A stretch of DNA of 36,435 bases from a bacterium UBP11_UBA4055 (GTDB lineage: Bacteria; UBA4055): the NCBI GenBank assembly GCA_002382735.1, contig DFZN01000065.1:1-36435 (forward strand), read 5' to 3'. This document shows, in pieces, positions 14,866 to 28,363 of the stretch. The translations under genes and the position numbers were made by a program. Numbering within the stretch: the first letter of the stretch is position 1; every line of letters begins with the position of its first letter. The notes below the pieces were generated by a model. It was not told where the DNA came from and made no database searches. It saw nothing but the letters and a program-made list of their open reading frames with translations.

Positions 14866-15567
14866 ATGAAAACAACAAAAAGAATAACCAAGATGCTCGA
14901 GACAGCTTCACAGAGAAGGGACCTGAATTATCAGGAAGCAGTGAAGATCTGTAAAGCAAACGCTACGGCCAAGTTTGACGAGACAGTCGAGGTTGCAGTA
15001 AATCTCGGAGTAGATCCGAGACACGCGGATCAGATCGTAAGGGGAGTTGTGTCGCTTCCGCACGGAACAGGTAAAGAAGTAAGAGTTCTTGTTTTTGCGA
15101 TGGAAGAGAAAGCCAAAGAAGCGCTCTCCGCAGGAGCTGATTTCGCAGGTTTTGAAGAATATGTCACAAAGATAACTGAAGGCTGGACCGACATTGATGT
15201 GATCATCGCCACACCCGACATGATGGCTAAAATAAGCCGACTGGGAAAGGTTCTCGGACCGAGAGGCCTTATGCCTAACCCCAAAAGCGGTACTGTGACA
15301 AACGATGTGGTCAAGGCCGTAAAAGAGGTAAAAGCAGGTAAAATAGATTTCAGAACAGAAAAGAAAGGTATTGTACATGTAGGTATCGGTAAAGCATCTT
15401 TTTCAGAAACTCAGCTGGAAGAGAACCTTATCGAGTTCGTAAAGAAGATCGTTGCCCTTAAACCTTCAGCATCAAAAGGTACCTATCTGAAAAAAATAAC
15501 ATTATCATCAACTATGGGTCTCGGTTACGAGATAGACAGAAATTCGATCATGGCTGCGATCGTATAA
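14866..15567 (+). CDS. rplA: 50S ribosomal protein L1
   Basis: 233 residues, as in E. coli (234). Signature ARLGKVLGPRGLMPNPKSGTVT is present in the form KISRLGKVLGPRGLMPNPKSG, preceded by VDPRHADQIVRG near residue 50. Forms the L1 stalk and, in many bacteria, represses its own operon. Its start follows AGAGGAAGAAGA. Confidence 0.97.
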   Translation: MKTTKRITKMLETASQRRDLNYQEAVKICKANATAKFDETVEVAVNLGVDPRHADQIVRGVVSLPHGTGKEVRVLVFAMEEKAKEALSAGADFAGFEEYVTKITEGWTDIDVIIATPDMMAKISRLGKVLGPRGLMPNPKSGTVTNDVVKAVKEVKAGKIDFRTEKKGIVHVGIGKASFSETQLEENLIEFVKKIVALKPSASKGTYLKKITLSSTMGLGYEIDRNSIMAAIV

Positions 15568-15605
15568 GCAGGGTCTTACGGGAATTCACTTTATCGGAGA
15601 ATAAA

Positions 15606-16121
15606 ATGACTGATGGAACAATAACAAAACAACAGACAATCGAAAAACAGGCCGTTATCGATGAGATAAAAAAGAAGCTTGAGTCATCGTCCGCCTTTTA
15701 TGTAACAAAATACGACGGGATCAATGTTGAGAATATTTCCAGATTAAGGAGAGATCTAAGAGGTTCGAACTCTGAGATGAAGGTGTTCAAGAATACTCTT
15801 GTCATCAAAGCTCTTCAGGATTCGCAGTACCTGTCGAATTTTGAAAACATTCTTAAGGGGCCGAACTCAATAACTTTTGCTTATGCCGATCCTGCAACAC
15901 CGGCAAAGATTCTTTTCGATTTCGCAAAAAAGAACTCCGCTCTTGAGATCAAGGGCTGTCTTTTCGAGAATCAGTTCTACGGTGCGGACAAGATGTCCGT
16001 CATAAAAGATCTGCCGACAAGAGACGCTCTGCTTTCAATGATCGCCAGCGTGATCAATGAGCCTATGGCAAAAGTCGCCCGCATACTCGAAGCTCTGAGG
16101 CTTTCAAGGGAAAATAACTGA
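15606..16121 (+). CDS. rplJ: 50S ribosomal protein L10
   Basis: 171 residues. N-terminal KQAVIDEIKKKLESSSAFYVTKYDGI and SRLRRDLRGSNSEMKVFKNTL mark the L10 rRNA-binding domain; the C-terminal helix (MASVINEPMAKVARILEALR) anchors L7/L12 dimers. A CGGAGAA site lies before the ATG. The spacer from rplA is only 38 bases, too short for the long L10 leader of enteric bacteria. Confidence 0.97.
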   Translation: MTDGTITKQQTIEKQAVIDEIKKKLESSSAFYVTKYDGINVENISRLRRDLRGSNSEMKVFKNTLVIKALQDSQYLSNFENILKGPNSITFAYADPATPAKILFDFAKKNSALEIKGCLFENQFYGADKMSVIKDLPTRDALLSMIASVINEPMAKVARILEALRLSRENN

Positions 16122-16149
16122 TAATAAATAAATTGTACCGGAGGATTTC

Positions 16150-16515
16150 GTGCAAGAAATACTAGACAAATTGGAAAAGATGACAGCAATGGAGCTGTCT
16201 GAGCTTGTTAAAGCGATCGAAGAGAAATTCGGAGTCACAGCAGCTGCACCAACAATGGTGGCAGGTGCCGGAGCGGTAGCTGAAGAGGCAAAAGAAGAAG
16301 AAAAAACAGAATTCGATGTAGTTCTTCTTTCTTCAGGCGACAAAAAGATCCAGGTAATCAAGGTCATCAGAGAGATGACAGGTCTCGGACTTAAAGAAGC
16401 TAAGGCTCTCGTGGATGAGTGCCCGAGCACAGTAAAAGAAGCTGTTCCTAAAGACGAAGCAATGAAAATGAAAGCTCAGATCGAAGAAGCCGGCGGACAG
16501 GCGGACCTTAAATAG
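16150..16515 (+). CDS. rplL: 50S ribosomal protein L7/L12
   Basis: 121 residues starting with GTG after GGAGG. The N-terminal dimerisation helices (LDKLEKMTAMELSELVKAIEEKFGV), an Ala/Glu hinge (residues 35-55) and the globular domain KTEFDVVLLSSGDKKIQVIKVIRE with GLGLKEAKALVD are all present. Forms the ribosome stalk that recruits translation GTPases. Followed by an unusually long 233-base spacer before rpoB that contains attenuator structures. Confidence 0.97.
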   Translation: MQEILDKLEKMTAMELSELVKAIEEKFGVTAAAPTMVAGAGAVAEEAKEEEKTEFDVVLLSSGDKKIQVIKVIREMTGLGLKEAKALVDECPSTVKEAVPKDEAMKMKAQIEEAGGQADLK

Positions 16516-16539
16516 GACTGTCAGCAGAATTCAGCAGAG

Positions 16540-16571
16540 AAAGTTATTCTTCAAAGCAGGAATAACTTTTT
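16540..16571 (+). terminator. Weak hairpin after rplL, possible partial terminator
   Basis: AAAGTTATTC (16540-16549) pairs with GAATAACTTT (16560-16569) over a 10-base loop; the right arm runs into T5 ending at 16571. The T-tract is part of the stem and then broken by C, so termination is likely incomplete. Confidence 0.5.
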
Positions 16572-16657
16572 CTGTCTTATTTGAGTTGAGCATCAACAAA
16601 CAAGTTTCGCGGACGGGATAATACTAAAATCGAGCGTAAGATGTTCATTAAACAAAG

Positions 16658-16699
16658 ACCTAAACATAACGGATAAAATGCGTATGTTGGGTTTTTTTT
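16658..16699 (+). terminator. rplL-rpoB attenuator (strong hairpin with T8)
   Basis: ACCTAAACATAACG (16658-16671) pairs with CGTATGTTGGGT (16681-16692) with two bulged A residues around a nine-base loop, then an unbroken T tract (eight Ts counting the last stem base) ends at 16699. It lies about 50 bases before rpoB inside a transcript that must cross it, so it should act as an attenuator that lowers rpoBC output relative to rplL. CGTAAGATGTT at 16635-16645 could pair with the left arm as a competing structure. No separate promoter for rpoB was found in 16516-16748. Confidence 0.7.
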
Positions 16700-16748
16700 A
16701 TTTATACGCTGAAGTCCTTTAACAAAAAAGTAATAGGGAGGACTAAAT

Positions 16749-19700
16749 TTGAAAAAGAACGAGAATAAAAGAATAAGTTTTTCACGCATTGAGGAAGTTC
16801 TCGAAATGCCTAACCTGCTGGACCTTCAGGTTCACTCTTTCGATCAGTTCGTGCAGAAAAGCAGTAAATCCGGCAGGAAAAAGAACTCAGGTCTTCATCA
16901 GGCCTTCAAGAACACTTTTCCCATAACTGATACAAGGGAAAAATATCTGCTTGAATACATTGACTATTCTGTCGGACAGCCGAAATATTCAGTAGTCGAA
17001 TGTCAGGAGATCGGGACCACATACAGCGCGCCTTTAAAAGTAAGGCTCAGGCTGTCAAAGAAAGCTGATGATTCAGATGAATATCAGCAGACGATAGAAT
17101 CCGAAACATATTTCGGCACTGTTCCTATGATGAGCCAGAAAGGTACCTTCATAATAAACGGAGCCGAGCGTGTAATCGTAACTCAGCTGCACAGGTCGCC
17201 GGGAGCCTTCTTTTCATCGAGAGTACATCCCAATTCAACAACTCTTTTCTCGGCGAAGATAATACCTTTCAGAGGATCTTGGCTCGAATTTGAAACGACA
17301 ATAAATGATTCGATGCAGGTATATATAGACAGGAAAAAGAAATTCCCGGTAACTATCTTTCTTAGAGCCCTGGGTTTTTCATCCGATGAAGAAATTTTCG
17401 GTATGTTCGATCTTTTTGAGAAAGTTAAGCTTAATAAAAAAAGTCCGGCTGAGCTTGCAGGAAGGATACTTTTCAAAGAAATAGTTATCCCGGGTTCAAA
17501 AAGCACTGAGAAAGGTCAGTCAGGTCAGCCTGTCATTCTGTCGATGGGTACAAAACTTACGGCCGTTCAGATCAATTCCGTCATTGAGTCCGGAGTGACA
17601 TCCATGACACTGGTCAATGCTAAAGACAGGCTTAAGTTCAATGTGCTTTTAAATACTATCAACAAGGACATCACCACCAATCAGGATGATGCCCTCATGT
17701 ACATTTACGAGCAGTTGAGGTCAACAGAGTCGCCGGACATCGAGACCGCGAGAAAGCATTTTGAGAGAATGTTCTCTGATGACAAGAGATACGATCTCGG
17801 CGATGTCGGCAGGTACAGGATCAACCAGAAGATGGGACACAAAACCGAAGGACTTCTCGCTTACTTCAAGAAAATGAACAAGAAGAGGAATGTCAGGCTT
17901 AAGGTCTCTTCCGATAATTATCAGTTGGTGCCTGTTGAAAAAGTTGTCAAAGCCCTCGAAAAAAGCAAGGACAGTGAAAAGAGCGATATCTACAATATGG
18001 TCAATGAGTCTTATTTCGACACTACCCTTATCACTGATTTTGACATTATTTCAATTGTTCAGGAAGTACTCGAAATAAAGAACGGAAAAAGGATCGTTGA
18101 CGATATAGATCATCTTGGAAACAGGAGGATTAAGACAGTAGGAGAACAGCTGGCGAATCAGTTTGGTATAGCTCTGTCAAGAATGAGCAGGACCATAAAG
18201 GAAAGAATGTCGCTCGCTAAACCCGAAGAGGAACTTGCGATAGCGGACCTTATAAATATAAAGACTCTAGCAAGCGTTCTGAACGCGTTCTTCGGAACAA
18301 ATCAGCTGTCACAGTTCATGGATCAGGTGAACCCTCTGGCGGAGATAACTCACAAGAGGAGACTTTCAGCGCTCGGAGCCGGCGGTCTGACAAGAGACAG
18401 AGCGGGTTTTGAGGTTCGTGATGTTCACTATACGCATTACGGTCGTTTATGCCCGATAGAAACACCCGAGGGTCCGAATATCGGTCTCATTTCATCTCTT
18501 GCATCATACGCGAGAGTTAATGACATGGGATTTATCGAGACACCTTACAGAAAAGTAAAAAAGGGTAAAGTGACCAATGACATCGAATATCTTACAGCTG
18601 ATGAAGAGGACAGGAATATCATCGCCCAGGCTAATGCGCCTATTGACGATAAAGGGAACTTTCTGAGACCTGAGACTATTCTGACGAGATACAGAGGAGA
18701 TTTCCCTATCTCCACGAGTGAAAAAGTAAATTACATGGACTGCACTCCTACGCAGGTAGTTTCTGCAGCCGCAAGTCTTATTCCGTTCCTTGAGAACGAT
18801 GACGCGAACAGGGCTCTTATGGGCTCCAACATGCAGAGGCAGGCAGTTCCTCTTCTGCTGACCGAAGCTCCGATCGTCGGTACGGGAATGGAGAAAAAAA
18901 TAGCCAAGGATTCAAAAGCCATGGTGGAGTCAACGGTCGAAGGTGTCGTTACAAGAGTTGATGCCAAAGGCTGTACCGTTAAAGTCACTAAAAAGACAGA
19001 TCCGAAGGATCCGGACGAAGTTTATTACAGATTTGTAAAATTCTTCAGGACGAATCAGGATACCTGTGTAAACAATGTGCCGCTGGTTGAAGCCGGCGAC
19101 AAAGTAAAACCGGGTGATGTACTCGCAGACGGCGCCGCTACCGAGAATGGCGAGCTTGCTCTTGGCAAGAATGTGCTTGTAGCATACATGTCATGGAACG
19201 GATACAATTTTGAGGACGCCATTATTTTAAGCGAAAGAATGGTGAAAGAGGATATTTTCACTTCACTTCATATAAAGGAATACGAGACCAGCGTTAAGGA
19301 AACAAAGAGAGGCGAAGAAGAGCTTACAAGAGAGATCCCGAATGTTAGCGAGGAAGCCACAAAGAACCTTAACGACAACGGCATTATAAGGATCGGCGCA
19401 GAAGTCTATCAGGGCGATATACTCGTCGGCAAGGTAACTCCGAAAGGAGAGGTAAACCTTACTCCCGAAGATAAGCTTTTAAAGGCGATCTTCGGAGAAA
19501 AAGCCGGTGAAGTAAAGGACGCTTCTCTGAGAGTGCCTCCGGGAGACAAAGGCATCGTGATCGAAACAAAAGTGTTCTCAAGGAAGAAGAAAGACTCTAC
19601 ACGCAAGAGCAAAGAAAAGGACGAGACGAAGAAACTGAAGAAGAAATACGACGATGACCTTGCTCTCCTCGAGCTGGAAAGATCAACTGAGCTTTTCAAT

Positions 19701-20708
19701 CTCTTGAAGGATAAGAGCATTATGTCCGACATCGTCTGTCTTCAGAAAGAAAAAGGTATCAGGGTCGTTGTTCTTGGCAAGGGTGAAAAGATAAATCAGA
19801 AAACCTTCCTTAAACTGAACATAGAAGATTCGAACATAGCTACAGACTGGACAGATGACGAAGTAGTAAATGACAGAATAACAGAAATAATTACGAATTA
19901 CTCGATGGCGGTCGATCAGCTCAATGTTGACTTTCAGAGGGACAGACAGCGTCTTCTTTACGGCGATGAACTTCCACCGGGTATCATACAGCTGGTAAAA
20001 TGCTACATAGCTAAAAAGAGAAAGATCCAGATCGGCGATAAAATGGCCGGCAGGCACGGGAACAAGGGTATTGTATCAAGGATAGTTCCTATTGAAGACC
20101 TTCCTTATATGGAAGACGGAACTCCTGTCGATATCATTCTCAATCCTCTCGGTGTGCCTTCGAGGATGAATCCGGGCCAGATATTCGAAACCAATCTCGG
20201 ATGGGCAGGAAGAACGCTCGGAGAGAAATACTCGACTCCTGTTTTCGACGGCGCATCGCTTGAGGATGTAAAGGGAAAACTGAAAGAGGCGAAGTTGCCT
20301 TTCTCTGGAAAATCAGTACTTTACGACGGACTTACCGGTGAAAGATTCGCCCAGGAGATTACCGTCGGTGTGACTTATATGCTTAAACTTTCTCACCTCG
20401 TGGAAGATAAACTTCATGCGAGATCGATCGGACCATACTCGCTTATAACCCAGCAGCCTCTCGGAGGAAAAGCTCAGTTCGGAGGCCAAAGGTTCGGTGA
20501 GATGGAGGTATGGGCGCTTGAAGCTTATGGAGCCGTACACATTCTCCAGGAAATGCTTACATATAAATCGGACGATGTTACAGGAAGAACTAAAGTGTAT
20601 GAAGCGATCGTGAAAGGTCTCGAGATACCTAAGCCGGGTATTCCTGAAGCCTTTAATGTTCTTATAAAAGAACTTTACGGTCTGAATCTTGATGTTAAAC
20701 TCGAATGA
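16749..20708 (+). CDS. rpoB: DNA-directed RNA polymerase subunit beta
   Basis: 1319 residues, full length. Starts with TTG at 16749, fixed by AGGGAGGA at 16735-16742. The rifampicin region reads GTNQLSQFMDQVNPLAEITHKRRLSALG, followed by GAGGLTRDRAGFEVRDVH; the Ala at residue 544 replaces the usual Pro (E. coli P535). YTHYGRLCPIETPEGPNIGL follows. The lineage insert SI2/beta-i9-like charged segment (about residues 940-990) is present. The C-terminus includes GDKMAGRHGNKG and the beta-beta' interface (QQPLGGKAQFGGQRFGEMEVWALEAYGA). His/Ser/Asp positions most often linked to rifampicin resistance (D516, H526, S531) are wild type. Confidence 0.98.
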   Translation: MKKNENKRISFSRIEEVLEMPNLLDLQVHSFDQFVQKSSKSGRKKNSGLHQAFKNTFPITDTREKYLLEYIDYSVGQPKYSVVECQEIGTTYSAPLKVRLRLSKKADDSDEYQQTIESETYFGTVPMMSQKGTFIINGAERVIVTQLHRSPGAFFSSRVHPNSTTLFSAKIIPFRGSWLEFETTINDSMQVYIDRKKKFPVTIFLRALGFSSDEEIFGMFDLFEKVKLNKKSPAELAGRILFKEIVIPGSKSTEKGQSGQPVILSMGTKLTAVQINSVIESGVTSMTLVNAKDRLKFNVLLNTINKDITTNQDDALMYIYEQLRSTESPDIETARKHFERMFSDDKRYDLGDVGRYRINQKMGHKTEGLLAYFKKMNKKRNVRLKVSSDNYQLVPVEKVVKALEKSKDSEKSDIYNMVNESYFDTTLITDFDIISIVQEVLEIKNGKRIVDDIDHLGNRRIKTVGEQLANQFGIALSRMSRTIKERMSLAKPEEELAIADLINIKTLASVLNAFFGTNQLSQFMDQVNPLAEITHKRRLSALGAGGLTRDRAGFEVRDVHYTHYGRLCPIETPEGPNIGLISSLASYARVNDMGFIETPYRKVKKGKVTNDIEYLTADEEDRNIIAQANAPIDDKGNFLRPETILTRYRGDFPISTSEKVNYMDCTPTQVVSAAASLIPFLENDDANRALMGSNMQRQAVPLLLTEAPIVGTGMEKKIAKDSKAMVESTVEGVVTRVDAKGCTVKVTKKTDPKDPDEVYYRFVKFFRTNQDTCVNNVPLVEAGDKVKPGDVLADGAATENGELALGKNVLVAYMSWNGYNFEDAIILSERMVKEDIFTSLHIKEYETSVKETKRGEEELTREIPNVSEEATKNLNDNGIIRIGAEVYQGDILVGKVTPKGEVNLTPEDKLLKAIFGEKAGEVKDASLRVPPGDKGIVIETKVFSRKKKDSTRKSKEKDETKKLKKKYDDDLALLELERSTELFNLLKDKSIMSDIVCLQKEKGIRVVVLGKGEKINQKTFLKLNIEDSNIATDWTDDEVVNDRITEIITNYSMAVDQLNVDFQRDRQRLLYGDELPPGIIQLVKCYIAKKRKIQIGDKMAGRHGNKGIVSRIVPIEDLPYMEDGTPVDIILNPLGVPSRMNPGQIFETNLGWAGRTLGEKYSTPVFDGASLEDVKGKLKEAKLPFSGKSVLYDGLTGERFAQEITVGVTYMLKLSHLVEDKLHARSIGPYSLITQQPLGGKAQFGGQRFGEMEVWALEAYGAVHILQEMLTYKSDDVTGRTKVYEAIVKGLEIPKPGIPEAFNVLIKELYGLNLDVKLE

Positions 20709-20763
20709 TGTTTATACATCAGTAAAAATTCAAACCGTCAGGTATTAAAAACAGGAGTTAAGA

Positions 20764-25455
<4,692 letters not shown>

Positions 25456-25484
25456 TCCTGCGCCTGAAAAGTGATAAAAGTGGC

Positions 25485-25513
25485 TTGACAAGGATTTGAA
25501 ATAATCTTATATT
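25485..25513 (+). promoter_or_regulatory. Promoter of tRNA-Phe
   Basis: TTGACA (25485-25490), 17 bases, TATATT (25508-25513). Start expected near 25520, about 15 bases before the tRNA. One of the best matches in the window. Confidence 0.8.
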
Positions 25514-25534
25514 TGACCCCGTACCGATTTTGAT

Positions 25535-25610
25535 GCCTTCTTAGCTCAGTCGGTAGAGCAAAGGACTGAAAATCCTTGTGTCCGTGGTTCAATTCCGCGA
25601 GGAGGCACCA
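25535..25610 (+). tRNA. tRNA-Phe (anticodon GAA), CCA encoded
   Basis: A 76-base tRNA including a genomically encoded CCA (608-610 of the 25xxx block), unlike the other tRNAs here. Acceptor GCCTTCT/AGGAGGC with one U-G pair; anticodon stem AAGGA/TCCTT with loop CTGAAAA; T-loop TTCAATT; discriminator A. Confidence 0.95.
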
Positions 25611-25617
25611 GAAGATA

Positions 25618-25650
25618 AAAGGCTTTGAGAGATCAAAGCCTTTGTCTTTT
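25618..25650 (+). terminator. Terminator after tRNA-Phe
   Basis: AAAGGCTTTGA (25618-25628) pairs perfectly with TCAAAGCCTTT (25633-25643) over a GAGA loop; GTCTTTT follows. The 11-bp stem is followed at 25658-25663 by the AAGGAG of the next gene, so that gene either has readthrough from the tRNA promoter or an unseen start. Confidence 0.85.
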
Positions 25651-25671
25651 CTAAAAAAAGGAGCTCATGTA

Positions 25672-28362
25672 ATGAATGTTCACAATCTGGACTGTATCTT
25701 CAAACCTAAAAGAATAGCTCTTATAGGCGTTTCATCGAATCCTAACAGCGTAAGCGGAAAAGTTCTTACCAATATCGTCGCGGCAGGCTTTAAGGGAGTG
25801 GTTTATCCCGTAAATCCGGATCACGAGGCGGTAATGGCGATGAGCTGCTTTCCCGACCTGAAAAGTCTTCCGAAAACTCCTGATCTGGCTGTCATCTGCA
25901 CTTCCGCGGCAGAGGTCCCGGACAAGGTCAGAGAGTGCGGAGAGGCCGGAATCGAGGGCATTATAATAATGTCATCGGGTTTCAGGGAGACAGGTGAAGA
26001 GGGTGCAAAGCTGGAACAGAGGATACTTGAAGAGAGATCGAAATTCAGGAACATGAGGATAATCGGGCCGAACTGTCTCGGTGTCATAGTGCCCGAGCTT
26101 GATCTTAATGTAAGTTTCGCGCCTGATTTCCCGAGGAAAGGGAACATCGCATTTATATCTCAGTCCGGAGCACTCTGCACCTCAGTGCTGGATTGGGCGA
26201 ACGAGGAGAAGATCGGTTTTTCCAGTTTTGTCTCGATCGGTAATACGATAGATGTCGATTATGGGCATCTGATAGACTATTTTGGTGAGGATGAGAGTAC
26301 CAGATCAATAATTCTGTATATCGAATCCGTTACGGACGCAAGGAAGTTCATGACGGCCGCAAGAGCGTTCGCCCGCACGAAGCCGATCATCGTCTATAAA
26401 GCGGGAAGGTTCCCGGAATCAGCAGCCGTGGCGGCGTCGCACACGGGCGCACTGGCTTCGGGCGACAATGTTTACGATGCCGCGTTTAGGAGGACAGGCC
26501 TCGCCAGAGTTTACGATATCGGTGAGATATTCGACTGCACTGAGCTTATCGCGAAGAACAGGATTCCCAGAGGTGCAAGGCTCGGCATCGTAACCAACGC
26601 AGGCGGGCCGGGCGTAATGGCAACGGACGCGCTCATCAGCTCGAACGGCCGGCTGGCAAAACTCGGCAACGAAACACTGCAGCTGCTCAATGAGAACCTG
26701 CCGCCGGCGTGGTCGCACGGGAATCCCGTGGATGTTCTTGGTGACGCCAGATCGAAAAGGATAGCCAAAGCTGTCAGGATCGTGCTGGACGATAAGAATG
26801 TTGACGCAGTTCTGGTGATCCTCACGCCTCAGGCCATGACAAACGCCGATGCGACGGCCAGAGCTGTAGGCGAGATAGCCGCGGCATCAAAAAAGCCTGT
26901 TCTCGCTTCGTGGCTGGGCGGAAAGAACATGAAGGAAGGTCTGAAGATACTGAACGAATACAGAGTCGCGGCCTATAAGACCCCTGAACAGGCTGTCAGA
27001 GCGTTCATGACGCTGGTCGAGTACGCAAGGAACCTCGAGACGCTTTACGAAACGCCGAGAGATATTCCAGTAGAATTCTCGCTGAACAGAAAGAAGATAA
27101 AAGAAGAGCTCAAAAGCATAGTAAGGAACAATGTCAGTGTTCAGTCGGAGGAGAATTCAAAGAAGCTGCTCGCTGCGTACGAGATAAATGTGACCGAACC
27201 TTTTCCCGCGGCAAACGAGGATGAGGCGGTCGCCGTTTCAGAAAAAATAGGCTATCCTGTAGTATTTAAGATTAATTCTCCTCAGATCACACACAAAACT
27301 GATGTCGGCGGGGTCATTATAGATATTAATTCAGGGGAGACGGCCAGACTTTCTTACAATAAAATAGTATCGAATGCAGCCGCCGCAAGGCCTGATGCCG
27401 TGATATCGGGCGTGACCGTTCAGAAAATGATCAGGATGAAAGATTCTGTAGAAATGATACTCGGCATTAAAAAGGACAATATTTTCGGTACGGTGATACT
27501 CGCGGGTTCCGGAGGAGTAACAGCCGAACTTTATTCCGACACATCTCTCGGTTTTCCCCCGCTGAACGAAAGACTTGCAAGAAGAATGCTTGAAGATCTC
27601 AAAATATGGCCGCTGTTAAAAGGCTACAGGGGAAAACCTCCCGTCAATATCGACAAGCTTATCGAAGTGATGATCAGGCTTTCCTATCTCGCTGCGGACT
27701 ATCCCGAGATTACAGAACTCGACATCAACCCGCTGGTCGTCGGAAGTGAAGGTGTTTATGCACTGGATGCAAGGGTAGTCATCAATGCAGCTGCAGCCGG
27801 AAAGCATACCGAAAAATATCAGCACCTCGCACTGAGACCTTATCCTGAGGAGTTCGTCAAAAGAGGCATCGGGCTGGACGGACATGAGATCACCTTAAGG
27901 CCGATCAAACCGGAAGACGAGCCTCTCTGGCTCGAGCTTCTCGGCAGCTGTTCAAAAGAATCAATCTATTCAAGGTTCAGATATTTCTTTCAGTGGTCAT
28001 CTCACGATGTGGCCGCGAGATTCTGCTATATCGACTATGACAGAGAGATAGGAATAGTGGCTGAAACGGTGGAGGACGGCAAAAGAAAGCTGCTTGGGGT
28101 CGGAAGGCTCATCTCTGATCCTGAAAGACATACTGTTGAGTATGCGATCCTCATCACAGACAAATGGCAGAACAAGGATCTCGGCGGCATGATAACTGAC
28201 TTCTGCATTGATATAGCACAAAAATGGGGAATGAAAAAGATCTATGCACAGACAACGACCGACAACCACAGAATGATAGCGCTTTTCAGGAAAAGGGGAT
28301 TTTCGATCATCGGAGAAGAAAGGAACGATTCAACGGTCGAAGTGGAAAAAGATTTGGGTTGA
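25672..28362 (+). CDS. ADP-forming acyl-CoA synthetase / GNAT acetyltransferase fusion (Pat/YfiQ-like)
   Basis: 896 residues starting at ATG 25672 (AAGGAG eight bases upstream). Domain order: CoA-binding Rossmann domain (10-135), succinyl-CoA-ligase-like domains with KAGRFPESAAVAASHTGALASG (243-264), an ATP-grasp domain (about 505-720; KINSPQITHKTDVGGV), and a GNAT domain (736-896; VTD-like motif ILITDKWQNKDLGGMI). The architecture matches E. coli/Salmonella Pat (YfiQ), a protein lysine acetyltransferase that controls acetyl-CoA synthetase. Here His257, the residue phosphorylated in true ADP-forming acetyl-CoA synthetases, is kept in SHTG, so the synthetase half may be active. Monocistronic as far as seen. 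Confidence 0.92.
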   Translation: MNVHNLDCIFKPKRIALIGVSSNPNSVSGKVLTNIVAAGFKGVVYPVNPDHEAVMAMSCFPDLKSLPKTPDLAVICTSAAEVPDKVRECGEAGIEGIIIMSSGFRETGEEGAKLEQRILEERSKFRNMRIIGPNCLGVIVPELDLNVSFAPDFPRKGNIAFISQSGALCTSVLDWANEEKIGFSSFVSIGNTIDVDYGHLIDYFGEDESTRSIILYIESVTDARKFMTAARAFARTKPIIVYKAGRFPESAAVAASHTGALASGDNVYDAAFRRTGLARVYDIGEIFDCTELIAKNRIPRGARLGIVTNAGGPGVMATDALISSNGRLAKLGNETLQLLNENLPPAWSHGNPVDVLGDARSKRIAKAVRIVLDDKNVDAVLVILTPQAMTNADATARAVGEIAAASKKPVLASWLGGKNMKEGLKILNEYRVAAYKTPEQAVRAFMTLVEYARNLETLYETPRDIPVEFSLNRKKIKEELKSIVRNNVSVQSEENSKKLLAAYEINVTEPFPAANEDEAVAVSEKIGYPVVFKINSPQITHKTDVGGVIIDINSGETARLSYNKIVSNAAAARPDAVISGVTVQKMIRMKDSVEMILGIKKDNIFGTVILAGSGGVTAELYSDTSLGFPPLNERLARRMLEDLKIWPLLKGYRGKPPVNIDKLIEVMIRLSYLAADYPEITELDINPLVVGSEGVYALDARVVINAAAAGKHTEKYQHLALRPYPEEFVKRGIGLDGHEITLRPIKPEDEPLWLELLGSCSKESIYSRFRYFFQWSSHDVAARFCYIDYDREIGIVAETVEDGKRKLLGVGRLISDPERHTVEYAILITDKWQNKDLGGMITDFCIDIAQKWGMKKIYAQTTTDNHRMIALFRKRGFSIIGEERNDSTVEVEKDLG

Positions 28363-28363
28363 T

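Noticed and set aside
16585..16625. GATAATAC in the rplL-rpoB spacer as a promoter for rpoB
   Set aside because: No acceptable -35 lies 16-18 bases upstream, so I treated rpoBC as part of the rplL transcript.
25576..25671. 32-residue N-terminal extension of the acyl-CoA synthetase fusion
   Set aside because: It runs through tRNA-Phe and its terminator; ATG 25672 has AAGGAG and starts at the conserved N-terminus.
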